From: Blautia sp.
Lineage (GTDB): Bacteria > Bacillota > Clostridia > Lachnospirales > Lachnospiraceae
DNA length: 64,000 nucleotides
Assembly (NCBI GenBank): GCA_017475035.1
Contig: JAFVGK010000130.1
Span: 1-64,000 of the forward strand
Direction: 5' to 3'
The notes beneath the pieces were generated by a model. That model saw only the letters and a program-made list of their open reading frames with translations, ran no database searches and had not been told where the DNA came from. Shown here piece by piece: positions 9,350-17,318 of this stretch (the stretch's first letter is position 1; the number at the start of each line of letters is the position of its first letter). A program made the translations under genes and the position numbers.

Positions 9350-12217
9350 ATGCGCCCATGCACTCTTACGATTTCCGGTTTCGGACCCTATGCCGGAAGT
9401 GTGACTTTGGATTTTACGAAGCTGGGAACTGCCGGACTATATCTGATTACCGGAGATACCGGCGCCGGCAAGACGATGATTTTTGATGCGATCACATATG
9501 CCCTGTACGGCGAACCCAGTGGCGCTTCCAGAGAGCCAGGGCTTCTACGCTCCAACTATGCCCAGCCGGACACCCCGACTTTTGTGGAGCTTACCTTTTG
9601 CTGCGGCCGGAAAAACTATACGATTCAGAGAAGCCCGGAATACCAGAGGCAAAAGAGCCGGGGCCAGGGAACGACCCTTCATAAGGCCGAGGTTGTCCTG
9701 ACTTTGCCGGACGGAACGATGGTGACCCGCCGTGCGGAGGCAGACGTCAAAATAAAAGAAATCATGGGAATAGACCGTAAACAGTTTTCGCAGATCGCGA
9801 TGCTTGCCCAGGGGGAGTTTCAGAAATTACTGACTGCACAGACAAAGGACCGGCAGGCGATATTCCGGGAAATATTCCGGACAAACCTTTATCAGTCGTT
9901 TCAGGAGCTTCTGAAGGAGGAAGCTTCCAGAGCCGCAAAGGAAACAGACCTGGTGCGGCAGGATATTGTAAGGGATCTGAACGGTATCGTGCTTGAACCG
10001 GATGATCCCAGGCAGGAGAAACTGGTTTTTGCCAGGGAATTCACACTGCCGGAAGAGGAGCTCTTTTCTTTTCTGTCGGAACTGATTACGGAACAAAAAG
10101 AGAAAGAGAAGGGCTGTGAGACGGCACTTCAGGCTCTTGACGAATCCATCACGGAATTGACGTCTCTTCTGGCGAATCTGGAAAATCAGAAGAAAACCGC
10201 TGCGGAGCTTGATCAGGTTCAGAAAGAGCAGGCTGCCTGTCAGGCCGCATTAGCTGCTCAAAAAGATCAGTATATAAAACTGACGGAAGAGCAGACGCAG
10301 GTGAAGGCCAGGGAAAAAAACGCGGAAGGACTGGAAGCACAGCTGCCTATATATGAAGAATGGGAAAAGCAGAAAAGAAAGGCCAAAGAACTGGAAACCG
10401 GGCTGAAGCAAAAAGAAGCAGAAGTGGAAGGAGACACACTCCGGCTCGAGGGAATGAAAGAGGAACTTACCCGCCTGAAAGGTGAGAAAGAGGAATTGTC
10501 TTCGTCCGGGGAGAAAAAGCAGCGTCTGGAGGCGGAACTGGATCGGCTTCACCGGCGGCAGCAGGAGCTTTCAGGCTTTGAGGATCAGATCCGGACGGCG
10601 AGGGAGGCTTTTGACGAATTTAAAAAGAAGCAGGAAGAATACCTTGAGGCTGAGCAAAAGGCACAGGAGGCAAGTCGGGTGAGTGAAGCGATGCGTCTTG
10701 CCTTTAACTCGGAGCAGGCGGGATTGATGGCCCGGGAGCTGACAGAGGGCATGCCGTGTCCTGTCTGTGGGTCGAAGCATCATCCGCATCCTGCGGAGCT
10801 TTCGGAGGACGCGCCGACAGAAGCGGCTGTGAAGAAGGCTGAAAAAGAAGCGGAAAAAATAATTAGGGAAGCGAAGCGGCTGAGTGTTCAGGCAGGACAG
10901 AAAAAAGGCGTTTTTGAAACGGCTTTTGATATTTTTCTGAAAAACGCCCGAAGGATTGTGGAAGCAGAGGATAAGGATTACCGGAATCTTTCCGGATCGA
11001 ATCCGTCTTCTATGAAACTTTTACTGGAAATTTCTCCGGGAGAAATGCAGGCAGATGATATTTCTCAGGCTTTTGCTGCTGCCTGTGCTCTGACATCGGC
11101 TGCAAAAGGACAGACAAAGGAACGGATCTCGGAAACAGGGGAACTGTTAAAAGAAGAGGAAAGAAAAATAGCCCGCCAGACAGAACTGCTGCAGCTGATT
11201 CCGGAAAAGGAAGAGCAGCGGGATCAGGCGGCGCGGAGACTGCAGGAGAAGAAAGAGGAACAAAGTGCCGGCAAGGCCAGAATAGCAGAGCTGCAGAACC
11301 AGTGCGCCAGGCAGGCGGAAAAGATGGCCTTTTCAGGCCTTGACCTTGCCAAAGAGTATCTGAGGCAGGAAAGAACGGCCATTGAACAGTCAAAAGAAGC
11401 ATATCGGAAAGCGGAGGAGAAATGGAGGGCCGGGGAACAAAGGTCTTCTGAGCTTTCCGCAACAGCGGAGAGTCTGAAAGGGCTTTTGGATGAAGCGTTG
11501 CTTCAGAAGGATTTTGAGGCAATAAAGATGGAGAAAGAAGCGCTGTCACAGAAGCGGGATCAGCTGTGGAATGAAAAAGGAGAGCTGCTTTCCGCTCTTT
11601 CCGGTAACCAGAAGATTTTTGCCTCACTGAAGGAAAAAATGAAAAAAGCATCCGTTTTGGAGAAGCGGTATTCAGATCTGCGTACCTTATCGAATACGGC
11701 CAACGGAAGCTTATCCGGGAAAGAAAGGATCACGCTCGAAACATATATTCAGACAGTGTATTTTGACCGGATGCTCTGGAGGGCCAACACACATTTCCTG
11801 GAAATGACAGGTGGAAAATATGAGCTGATCAGACAGACCGGCACCAGAGACAACCGCAGCCAGACAGGTCTGGAGATTGATGTGACAGATCATTACAACG
11901 GAACGACCCGGAGCGTGAAAACGCTTTCCGGAGGAGAATCCTTTCTGGCGTCATTATCCATGGCGTTGGGGATGTCGGAAGAAATCCAGGCATCCGCAGG
12001 CGGAATCCGGCTGGATACCCTTTTTGTCGATGAAGGTTTCGGAACCCTCGATGAAGATACCTTGCGGCAGGCGATGCGGGCGCTGCATGAGCTTACCGAA
12101 GGAAGCCGCCTGGTGGGGATCATTTCCCATGTCAGTGAACTGAAACGGGAAATTGACCGTCAGATCGTGGTCACCAAGGACAAAAACGGGATCAGCCAGG
12201 CCAGGATGGTTTTTTAA
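9350..12217 (+). CDS. sbcC: Exonuclease SbcCD subunit C (Rad50-like ATPase)
   Basis: SMC-like ATPase of 955 residues that partners SbcD in cleaving DNA ends and hairpins. Walker A is GDTGAGKT (35-42). Two long Lys/Glu/Gln-rich coiled-coil arms (~190-460 and ~480-800) flank the zinc hook CPVC (470-473) that joins two molecules. The ABC signature LSGGES is at 859-864, and Walker B/D-loop LFVDEGFGTLD lies around Asp894-Glu895. The ATG at 9350 has AGAAAGGAAG upstream. A gene for a small Smr protein on the opposite strand converges 3 nt after the stop, leaving no room for a separate terminator. Confidence 0.95.
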   Translation: MRPCTLTISGFGPYAGSVTLDFTKLGTAGLYLITGDTGAGKTMIFDAITYALYGEPSGASREPGLLRSNYAQPDTPTFVELTFCCGRKNYTIQRSPEYQRQKSRGQGTTLHKAEVVLTLPDGTMVTRRAEADVKIKEIMGIDRKQFSQIAMLAQGEFQKLLTAQTKDRQAIFREIFRTNLYQSFQELLKEEASRAAKETDLVRQDIVRDLNGIVLEPDDPRQEKLVFAREFTLPEEELFSFLSELITEQKEKEKGCETALQALDESITELTSLLANLENQKKTAAELDQVQKEQAACQAALAAQKDQYIKLTEEQTQVKAREKNAEGLEAQLPIYEEWEKQKRKAKELETGLKQKEAEVEGDTLRLEGMKEELTRLKGEKEELSSSGEKKQRLEAELDRLHRRQQELSGFEDQIRTAREAFDEFKKKQEEYLEAEQKAQEASRVSEAMRLAFNSEQAGLMARELTEGMPCPVCGSKHHPHPAELSEDAPTEAAVKKAEKEAEKIIREAKRLSVQAGQKKGVFETAFDIFLKNARRIVEAEDKDYRNLSGSNPSSMKLLLEISPGEMQADDISQAFAAACALTSAAKGQTKERISETGELLKEEERKIARQTELLQLIPEKEEQRDQAARRLQEKKEEQSAGKARIAELQNQCARQAEKMAFSGLDLAKEYLRQERTAIEQSKEAYRKAEEKWRAGEQRSSELSATAESLKGLLDEALLQKDFEAIKMEKEALSQKRDQLWNEKGELLSALSGNQKIFASLKEKMKKASVLEKRYSDLRTLSNTANGSLSGKERITLETYIQTVYFDRMLWRANTHFLEMTGGKYELIRQTGTRDNRSQTGLEIDVTDHYNGTTRSVKTLSGGESFLASLSMALGMSEEIQASAGGIRLDTLFVDEGFGTLDEDTLRQAMRALHELTEGSRLVGIISHVSELKREIDRQIVVTKDKNGISQARMVF

Positions 12218-12219
12218 AA

Positions 12220-12474
12220 TCAGTATAATTCTTTTAAAATAAGAAGGGTGATTCCCGGATTGTCTCCGGGGATGATCCTTTTTATTTTTTCATGGTAGCG
12301 ATATTCCTGCTGAATCATACTGCGAAGCGAAGTTCCCCGGTGATAACCGTGAACGATGCGGATCTGGTAGGTGGTATAGTCCGCCCGGGCAAGGGCTTTG
12401 TCGATCTCTTTGATCGCTTCATCCTGTCGCAGTCCATGGAGATCAAGGTCAATGAAGGGATTTCCCATATACAT
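12220..12474 (-). CDS. Smr domain protein (small stand-alone form)
   Basis: An 84-residue protein that is essentially one Smr (small MutS-related) domain. LDLHGL (His13) and IVHGYHRGT (~41-49) are the two signature motifs. Smr domains bind or nick branched DNA or cleave RNA; which applies here cannot be told. The ATG at 12474 has AAAGGAAG upstream with eight-base spacing, whereas a GTG at 12483 would abut that site. It converges on sbcC, so a role in the same DNA-repair setting is possible but inferred only from position. Confidence 0.8.
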   Translation of the reverse strand: MYMGNPFIDLDLHGLRQDEAIKEIDKALARADYTTYQIRIVHGYHRGTSLRSMIQQEYRYHEKIKRIIPGDNPGITLLILKELY

Positions 12475-12723
12475 GTCAGACACTTCCTTTCATAGGAATT
12501 AATACTCATTATAAATACTCAGTATTAAAGACTCACTCTTAGGAAGGACGCTGCTGCTTTGCAGGCGGCGAGGTCTCTTCTTTTTGTCATGATAAAAAAA
12601 CCTGAAGAGAATGTCAAATGAACAAATCTGAAACAATGCATGAATATTATTTCGATTCCCCGTGAAAATATGTGCATAATTCATAAAAAAATCAAATCTG
12701 ACACATTCTGTCAAGATCTGTCA

Positions 12724-12752
12724 TAGACGCTGTTTTTGTGCTGTGCTATAGT
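12724..12752 (+). promoter_or_regulatory. Promoter of the short two-hairpin transcript
   Basis: TAGACG (12724-12729), a spacer of exactly 17 nt, and TATAGT (12747-12752). Transcription should start near 12759, right at the first hairpin. Confidence 0.5.
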
Positions 12753-12758
12753 TTTTCG

Positions 12759-12808
12759 TGCCAGGGGTCGCCTGGTCTGAACATCCGATCGGATGGTTTT
12801 TCCCCCTT
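12759..12808 (+). ncRNA. Candidate small RNA with two hairpins and terminator
   Basis: The first hairpin is CCAGG-GGTCG-CCTGG (12761-12775). The second is CATCCGATCGGATG (12782-12795), followed by GTTTTTCCCCC and TTTTTTT. The promoter at 12724-12752 fires directly into it. No reading frame starts here. It could equally be a terminated leader of the downstream Flp pilin gene, 430 nt away. I do not recognise a known RNA family. Confidence 0.4.
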
Positions 12809-12875
12809 TTTTTCAATTGAATAAGGAACAGTGCAAAAATAACTTGAACAGATGGCGCGGGATTGTTTCGTCCAG

Positions 12876-12904
12876 GCAAGGCGGCGGAAGGAGCCGCAGC
12901 ATGC
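12876..12904 (-). repeat. GC-rich repeat R7, copy 1
   Basis: On the minus strand this reads CTGCGGCTCCTTCCGCCGCC then TTGCCTGG. It matches CTGCGGCTCCTGACGCCGCC then TTGCCCGG at 42046-42073 with a few differences. A second short match, AGGATCGGGCCATA, lies near both copies (12978 and 42025). Confidence 0.6.
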
Positions 12905-13109
12905 TGTGCGGCTGACAACAACGCAGCCTGGGCGGATTAAGACGCGCCGGATGAAGGCTATTTATGCGCAGATCCTAAGGATCGGGCCATAAAAGAGTGC
13001 CCTGATATTTCTATGGAAATGAAGGGCAGAAATTCTGGACCATTCTCATAAAAGATTTTGACGTTATGGGGATCGCCGGAATCTTCCTGCAGAATGAGCG
13101 GGTTTCGTG

Positions 13110-13179
13110 TGGCTGCAGAATCCCGAAAGCTACTCGGCTGTGAAGTGCTTCGCAGGATCAGGCTTTTGGCTATGCAGCC
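13110..13179 (+). repeat. Dispersed repeat R1, diverged copy
   Basis: It aligns without gaps over 70 nt to 13524-13593, sharing TGGCTG, AGAATC and ATCAGGCTTTTG blocks. It lies 5' of the Flp pilin gene, while the better-conserved copy lies 5' of the next gene in the same locus. Confidence 0.6.
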
Positions 13180-13242
13180 TTTTGATGAAAAAAATGGGGA
13201 GGACCATACCGTAAAATCAGGATCGGGAATGGAGGTGATATG

Positions 13243-13425
13243 ATGAAGAAGCAGATTGTGGTTTTAACAAAAGCCTTTCTCGAAGAGGAAGAAGCGATCG
13301 GTGTTGTGGAGATTGTTCTGATTATCATAGTTCTTATCAGTCTCGTCGTTTTGTTCCGTGATCAGCTGAAAAAAACAGTGACAACGATTCTTAAAAAAGT
13401 AAACACAAACGCAGGAAACGTCTGA
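13243..13425 (+). CDS. Flp1-like type IVb (Tad) pilin
   Basis: A 60-residue protein with a charged N-terminus (KAFLEEEEAIGVVEIVL) followed by one hydrophobic helix (~19-38) and a basic tail. This matches the Flp1-like pilin family found in Clostridia tad loci, the presumed major subunit of a thin Tad pilus. GGAGGTG at 13231-13237 is too close to the first of two adjacent ATGs (13240), so the second at 13243 is chosen. It is the first gene of a cluster with TadE-like proteins, a prepilin peptidase and an FHA protein. No tadA/B/C lies upstream, where sbcC and smr are found. Confidence 0.8.
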   Translation: MKKQIVVLTKAFLEEEEAIGVVEIVLIIIVLISLVVLFRDQLKKTVTTILKKVNTNAGNV

Positions 13426-13535
13426 TTCCGGATCAGCCGGTGTTTGCGGAACAATCATTTTTCCGAATGTTTTTTAGAATCCATCTGTATAAAATGGATC
13501 ATCCTGTCGGATTATTGTCCGGCTGGCTGTAGAAT

Positions 13536-13595
13536 CGCGAGAGCATCTCTGCTGCGAAGCGATTCGTAGAATCAGGCTTTTGTCGATGAAATCAT
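13536..13595 (+). repeat. Dispersed repeat R1, copy 2
   Basis: 60 nt matching 76-135 with about four mismatches. It ends 29 nt before the start of the DUF5702-like gene. Confidence 0.8.
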
Positions 13596-13623
13596 TTATA
13601 TCTGGCACAAAGGGGGTAAAGGA

Positions 13624-15177
13624 ATGAGGATTTGGGTGCCGAAAGGCAGTATGACGATTTTTATGACTCTGATGCTGTGTGTCATGATCTCCATGATCAG
13701 TACAGGACTATGGTCCGTTCAGACTGCCGCTGCGCGTACTCAGATTCTGAATGGAGTCGATATCGGACTGTATTCCCTCTTTGCCCAGTACGACAGAACT
13801 CTTTTGTCGGAATATGATATTTTTGCCCTGGATGCGTCCGGACAGGACGGAAAGCTTGACCTGGCGTCTGTTTATGATGATTTCAGTGCCTATATGCTGC
13901 CGGTTTTCATGCAGAACTCTCAGAAGCTCATTGTTCTGGAAGGAGGACTGGGAGGCTATGCCCTCCTGACGGATGATGGCGGAGATGTGTTTTACCATGA
14001 GGCAGTCAGATATATGCAGGAGACACTATGGGCTCAGGGGATTACGGCACTGCAGAACCGTCTCGGAGGACGTCAGGCAAGCCTTTCGGAAGCGGAAGCA
14101 GCAGGGGAGAGACTTGAACACGGAAATACCATGGGTGATTATGATAATGAGATGAACAGTGCGGCTCAGAGAAGCCAGGAAGCAGAGCGGCAAAGGGCGG
14201 CACAGTCCTCCTCAGGCGACGGAAGCAGATTTGGAGGTCCGGGCGGTCAGGGAGGAGACGGGTTTGCCGGTTCCGATGGGTCAGGCGGGACTGTTCCCTT
14301 TGAAGAGGCGCCTGCCGGGGCTTCAGGACCGGAAAATCCGATTCCCACGATCAAGCGGATACAGAATATGGATCTGCTGATGCTTGTGATGCCTCCGACA
14401 AAGAGCATTTCTTCCCGCGACATCCGGGGAAAGGTTCTGCTTTCCGGAAGAGTCAGGCAGCAGGGGATGGGGATGATCGGTTGGTATCAGCCTGACGGTA
14501 ATGTTCTAAATGATCTTCTTTTCCATCAATATGTGATGTCAAAGCTGCCGAATTTTCTGAGACCGGCGTCCTCCGGCCTGGTGTATCAGGTGGAATATCT
14601 GATCGGACGGAAAACTTCTGACAGAGAAAACCTGGAACGGGTTGTAAAACGACTGCTTTTGATCCGGGAAGGCGCCAATGCGATTTATCTTGCCGGAGAC
14701 AGCGAAAAGATGACCCAGGTAAAGCTGCTGGCATCAGCAATTGCCGGAACTTTTCTGGTTCCGCCTGCCGCTGTCGTCATTGAAGCCGCTTTGGTAGCCT
14801 GCTGGGCGTTTGCTGAAAGTATTCTGGATGTAAGGGAACTGTTGTCAGGAGGTAAGATACCCTTGAAAAAGACGCCGGCGGACTGGCAGCTGTCTCTGGA
14901 AAACCTGCCCACTTTATTGGACAGACTGGATACGGATCGAAGAAGCTCGCCGGACGGGCTTTCCTATCAGGAATATCTGGAAATACTGTTGATGGGGGTG
15001 GATCGAAGGGAAAAGCTCAAAGGAATGATGGATATGATCGAGCTTACCCTGCGGGATCGTCCCGGATGGGAAGAATTCCGCCTTGATTCATGTGTGGTGG
15101 GAGCGAAAGCCTCCGTGGATGTTCTGGCAAACGGGAGCAAGGTGTTTCTTGTAGAACGAATGTTCGGTTATGAATGA
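13624..15177 (+). CDS. DUF5702-like protein of the Tad locus
   Basis: Membrane-anchored protein of 517 residues. It begins with a TadE/pseudopilin-like segment (GSMTIFMTLMLCVMISMIS, ~8-27) followed by TAAARTQILNGVDIGLYSLF, then SEYDIFALDAS, a hallmark of the DUF5702 family that accompanies Clostridia tad genes. A Gly/Ser/Gln-rich low-complexity insert spans ~195-240, and a second hydrophobic stretch lies at ~372-400. Its function is unknown; a minor-pilin or assembly role is inferred from location. GGGGGTAAAGGA precedes the ATG. The stop overlaps the next possible ATG (ATGA), suggesting tight coupling. Confidence 0.75.
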   Translation: MRIWVPKGSMTIFMTLMLCVMISMISTGLWSVQTAAARTQILNGVDIGLYSLFAQYDRTLLSEYDIFALDASGQDGKLDLASVYDDFSAYMLPVFMQNSQKLIVLEGGLGGYALLTDDGGDVFYHEAVRYMQETLWAQGITALQNRLGGRQASLSEAEAAGERLEHGNTMGDYDNEMNSAAQRSQEAERQRAAQSSSGDGSRFGGPGGQGGDGFAGSDGSGGTVPFEEAPAGASGPENPIPTIKRIQNMDLLMLVMPPTKSISSRDIRGKVLLSGRVRQQGMGMIGWYQPDGNVLNDLLFHQYVMSKLPNFLRPASSGLVYQVEYLIGRKTSDRENLERVVKRLLLIREGANAIYLAGDSEKMTQVKLLASAIAGTFLVPPAAVVIEAALVACWAFAESILDVRELLSGGKIPLKKTPADWQLSLENLPTLLDRLDTDRRSSPDGLSYQEYLEILLMGVDRREKLKGMMDMIELTLRDRPGWEEFRLDSCVVGAKASVDVLANGSKVFLVERMFGYE

Positions 15178-15214
15178 TTAAAATGAAAAACTCAAAGAAA
15201 GAAGGTGTCATGGG

Positions 15215-16096
15215 ATGCTCTTCCGGGAAAAGAAATATATCTCTGTCATATCACATAAAAAGAATAAGGAAGAAAGGATATGTCGCTCCCTGCCAAAGGT
15301 GCCGAAGCAGGATCCCCCGAATGACTGCGCAGCACATCCCGGGAGGGTATCCCAGGACATCTTCATTCTGCGGGGTTCCGGAAAAAGAAGATCCCGGCAG
15401 AGCCGGAGCCTGGCCGTTCGGCAGGCAGGAGATCAAAGAAGACGATTCATATTACGGCCGTATAGGATCTGCCGGGGGAGCATGACGTTAGAGGCGGCGC
15501 TGGCAATGCCCTTATTTTTGTTCGCGGTTATTGCGATGATCTCCATCATGGATTTATATCGGGTGCAGACAGAGCATCTGACCAACTTATGCCAGACAGC
15601 CAAAGCCGCAGCCGCGTTTACCTATACGCCTGGAGGCGGCGGGATATCCGACATTGTTCTGCCTGATTACTATTCCTTCCGTCCTGTGGGGATCATGTTG
15701 GATATCCCCGGAGTTTCCCGGCTGAATGTGGTGAAGGTAAGAAGCTGGAACGGAAAAGAGCATATCTCAAAAAGCGGCGGCCAGCCTTCGGAACCGATGG
15801 TGTATGTGACGGAGACAGGCACAGTATTTCACAGAAGTCTTGGCTGCAGTTATCTGAACCTGTCCGTAACGCATATGCCTTCCTCTTCCCTGTCAACGGC
15901 AAGGAATCAATATGGAGGGAAATATCTCCCCTGTGAAATATGCGCGAGAACCGGAATACCAGCGCCGCTGGTTTATGTGACCAAAAAAGGGGACAGGTAC
16001 CATAACCTGGATAGCTGTTCCGGCTTAAAGCGTTCCGTGAGACTGGTAAAAGAATCTGAGGTAAGAGGGATGAGGGCATGCAGCAGATGCGGATAA
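15215..16096 (+). CDS. TadE-like pseudopilin with two Cys/His zinc-like motifs
   Basis: 293 residues if the ATG at 15215 (AAGGTG upstream) is right. A basic leader of ~88 residues precedes the prepilin-like site GSMTLEAALAMPLFLFAVIA (~88-107), typical of TadE-type pseudopilins cut by the adjacent prepilin peptidase. The leader is unusually long, so the true start is uncertain; an ATG at 15482 would remove it altogether. The C-terminal ~100 residues repeat one pattern twice, VYVTETGTVFHRSLGCSYL...CEIC and VYVTKKGDRYHNLDSCSGL...CSRC. Each has His, Cys and a CxxC, suggesting two small metal-binding modules outside the membrane. The stop lies inside the next gene. Confidence 0.7.
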   Translation: MLFREKKYISVISHKKNKEERICRSLPKVPKQDPPNDCAAHPGRVSQDIFILRGSGKRRSRQSRSLAVRQAGDQRRRFILRPYRICRGSMTLEAALAMPLFLFAVIAMISIMDLYRVQTEHLTNLCQTAKAAAAFTYTPGGGGISDIVLPDYYSFRPVGIMLDIPGVSRLNVVKVRSWNGKEHISKSGGQPSEPMVYVTETGTVFHRSLGCSYLNLSVTHMPSSSLSTARNQYGGKYLPCEICARTGIPAPLVYVTKKGDRYHNLDSCSGLKRSVRLVKESEVRGMRACSRCG

Positions 16097-16533
16097 TGGA
16101 GATCCTGCGATATGGGTGCAGTCTTGGCATGTTGACCTGGAATACAATCCTGGATATACGAAACAGAAAAATCTCCCTGCCTGTGACAGGGGGAGGAATT
16201 GCCCTGGGACTGCTGATGAACTGCCTGGAAAGGCAGATAACCTGGGAAGATCTGCTGGGATTGATGGTTTTTGCCGTCTTTGGCGGCCTGAGCTTGCTGA
16301 CACATCAGGCTGTCGGCTTTGGGGACGCAATTACAGTTCTGGCAGTGTGCGTAATATTAGGCGGAAAAAGAGGATTGTCCGTGATCCTGTGCGGCTTGAT
16401 GCTTGCGGGAATCTATGCGATCTATCTTCTGGTGTGCCGTCACCACAAAAAAAACGAGGAGCTGCCTTTTCTTCCTTTTTTATTGATGGGGGATGTTTTG
16501 ATGATGGCTATTTCCTTCAGAATGTACATTTAA
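16078..16533 (+). CDS. Prepilin peptidase (A24/TadV-CpaA type)
   Basis: 151-residue integral membrane aspartic peptidase expected to process the Flp pilin and TadE-like pseudopilins. The two catalytic aspartate motifs are present: LDIRNRKIS (~25) and GFGDA (~82). About five hydrophobic segments are visible, and the N-terminal methyltransferase domain of classical PilD is absent, as in TadV. It overlaps the preceding gene by 19 nt, indicating translational coupling. ATGs at 16087 and 16096 are possible alternative starts. Confidence 0.8.
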   Translation: MQQMRIMEILRYGCSLGMLTWNTILDIRNRKISLPVTGGGIALGLLMNCLERQITWEDLLGLMVFAVFGGLSLLTHQAVGFGDAITVLAVCVILGGKRGLSVILCGLMLAGIYAIYLLVCRHHKKNEELPFLPFLLMGDVLMMAISFRMYI

Positions 16534-16691
16534 ATGGACAATATTTGTGATTGAGAATAGAGACAGATCATGGTTTCGGCATCTAAGGGACTGAAAATGC
16601 AAATCCGTCATCTGAAAACAATGGGCTGGCCTGCAAAAGACTTTTGTGAAAAAAACGAGCAAAAAAGGAAGTGGAAGAGAGATATGGCAAT

Positions 16692-17171
16692 ATGGGAATG
16701 AATGCAGAATGCAAAAGAGGAAAGTTTTCTGTTTCAAACAGAAACTTCACAAAAGGAAGCTTTACAATAGAAGCTTCTGTGATCATGGGAGTGTTTTTGT
16801 TTATGTTTCTGGCTTTGTTCCGGCTTTTCTTTTTTGTCCATAATAAGGCGTGGCTGACCTGCGCCGCTTATGAGGCGGCTGTTACGGGCAGCATGGCTGG
16901 GGAGCTTTCGGGACAGGACGCGAATTTCAGCGCCTGGTGGAAGGCAAATACATTAAAGAATGCCGGATTAAGCGGTTTGGACAGTCTGGATCTGCAGGTT
17001 CAGGTCACGCCGCTGGGAAAGGTAGAGGTATCATATTTTTATCAGGTACCGGTTATATGGCAGCAAATGCCTATGCAGGTCCGGGTTTCCGCGGAATCCA
17101 GAATCCTGAGACCGACGGCATGGATTCGGCAGGTGAAAGCCGCGGGAGGCGTCTTTATGAGATCCGGATGA
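16692..17171 (+). CDS. TadE-like pseudopilin
   Basis: About 159 residues. A basic leader ends in KGSFTIEASVIMGVFLFMFL, the standard Gly-x-x-x-x-Glu prepilin site plus hydrophobic helix. The rest is a short extracellular beta-rich domain (VQVTPLGKVEVSYFYQVPV). Start uncertain: a GTG at 16671 has AAGGAA immediately next to it, while the ATG at 16692 is preceded by GGAAGAGAG at better spacing. It is likely a minor pilus subunit or initiator with the DUF5702-like and other TadE-like proteins. Confidence 0.7.
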   Translation: MGMNAECKRGKFSVSNRNFTKGSFTIEASVIMGVFLFMFLALFRLFFFVHNKAWLTCAAYEAAVTGSMAGELSGQDANFSAWWKANTLKNAGLSGLDSLDLQVQVTPLGKVEVSYFYQVPVIWQQMPMQVRVSAESRILRPTAWIRQVKAAGGVFMRSG

Positions 17172-17318
17172 GATCCTTAGCCTGAAACAGAGAGTCTGTA
17201 TGATTTGTCTGTCCATACTTCTGATTTCTGTGTCCGGTATCCTCGTTTGGAAGACAAAGGCGCGCGGGATGCGCTGATTCATGAAAGCAGGAAAAATTAA
17301 CGAAAAGGGGGAGTATCG

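Larger units (their letters stand above)
12475..13242. other. 768-nt intergenic region with small-RNA candidate and repeats
   Basis: No gene is supported. It contains a promoter followed at once by two hairpins and a T-run (12724-12808), a GC-rich repeat R7 (12876-12904, minus orientation), AGGATCGGGCCATA at 12978-12991 (repeated at 42025), and a diverged R1 copy (13110-13179). Short reading frames here lack ribosome binding sites. Confidence 0.5.

Noticed and set aside
10250..10552. Minus-strand Phe/Leu-rich frames in sbcC and infB (e.g. 10250-10552, 55543-56115)
   Set aside because: They mirror Lys/Glu-rich coiled-coil or low-complexity coding sequence, which always yields hydrophobic antisense frames.
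15174..15485. Separate 103-codon gene between the DUF5702-like and TadE-like genes
   Set aside because: It is linked by ATGA overlaps, but its product has no hydrophobic or recognisable motif, and the overlapping frame contains the prepilin cleavage site; it is only mentioned as an ambiguity.
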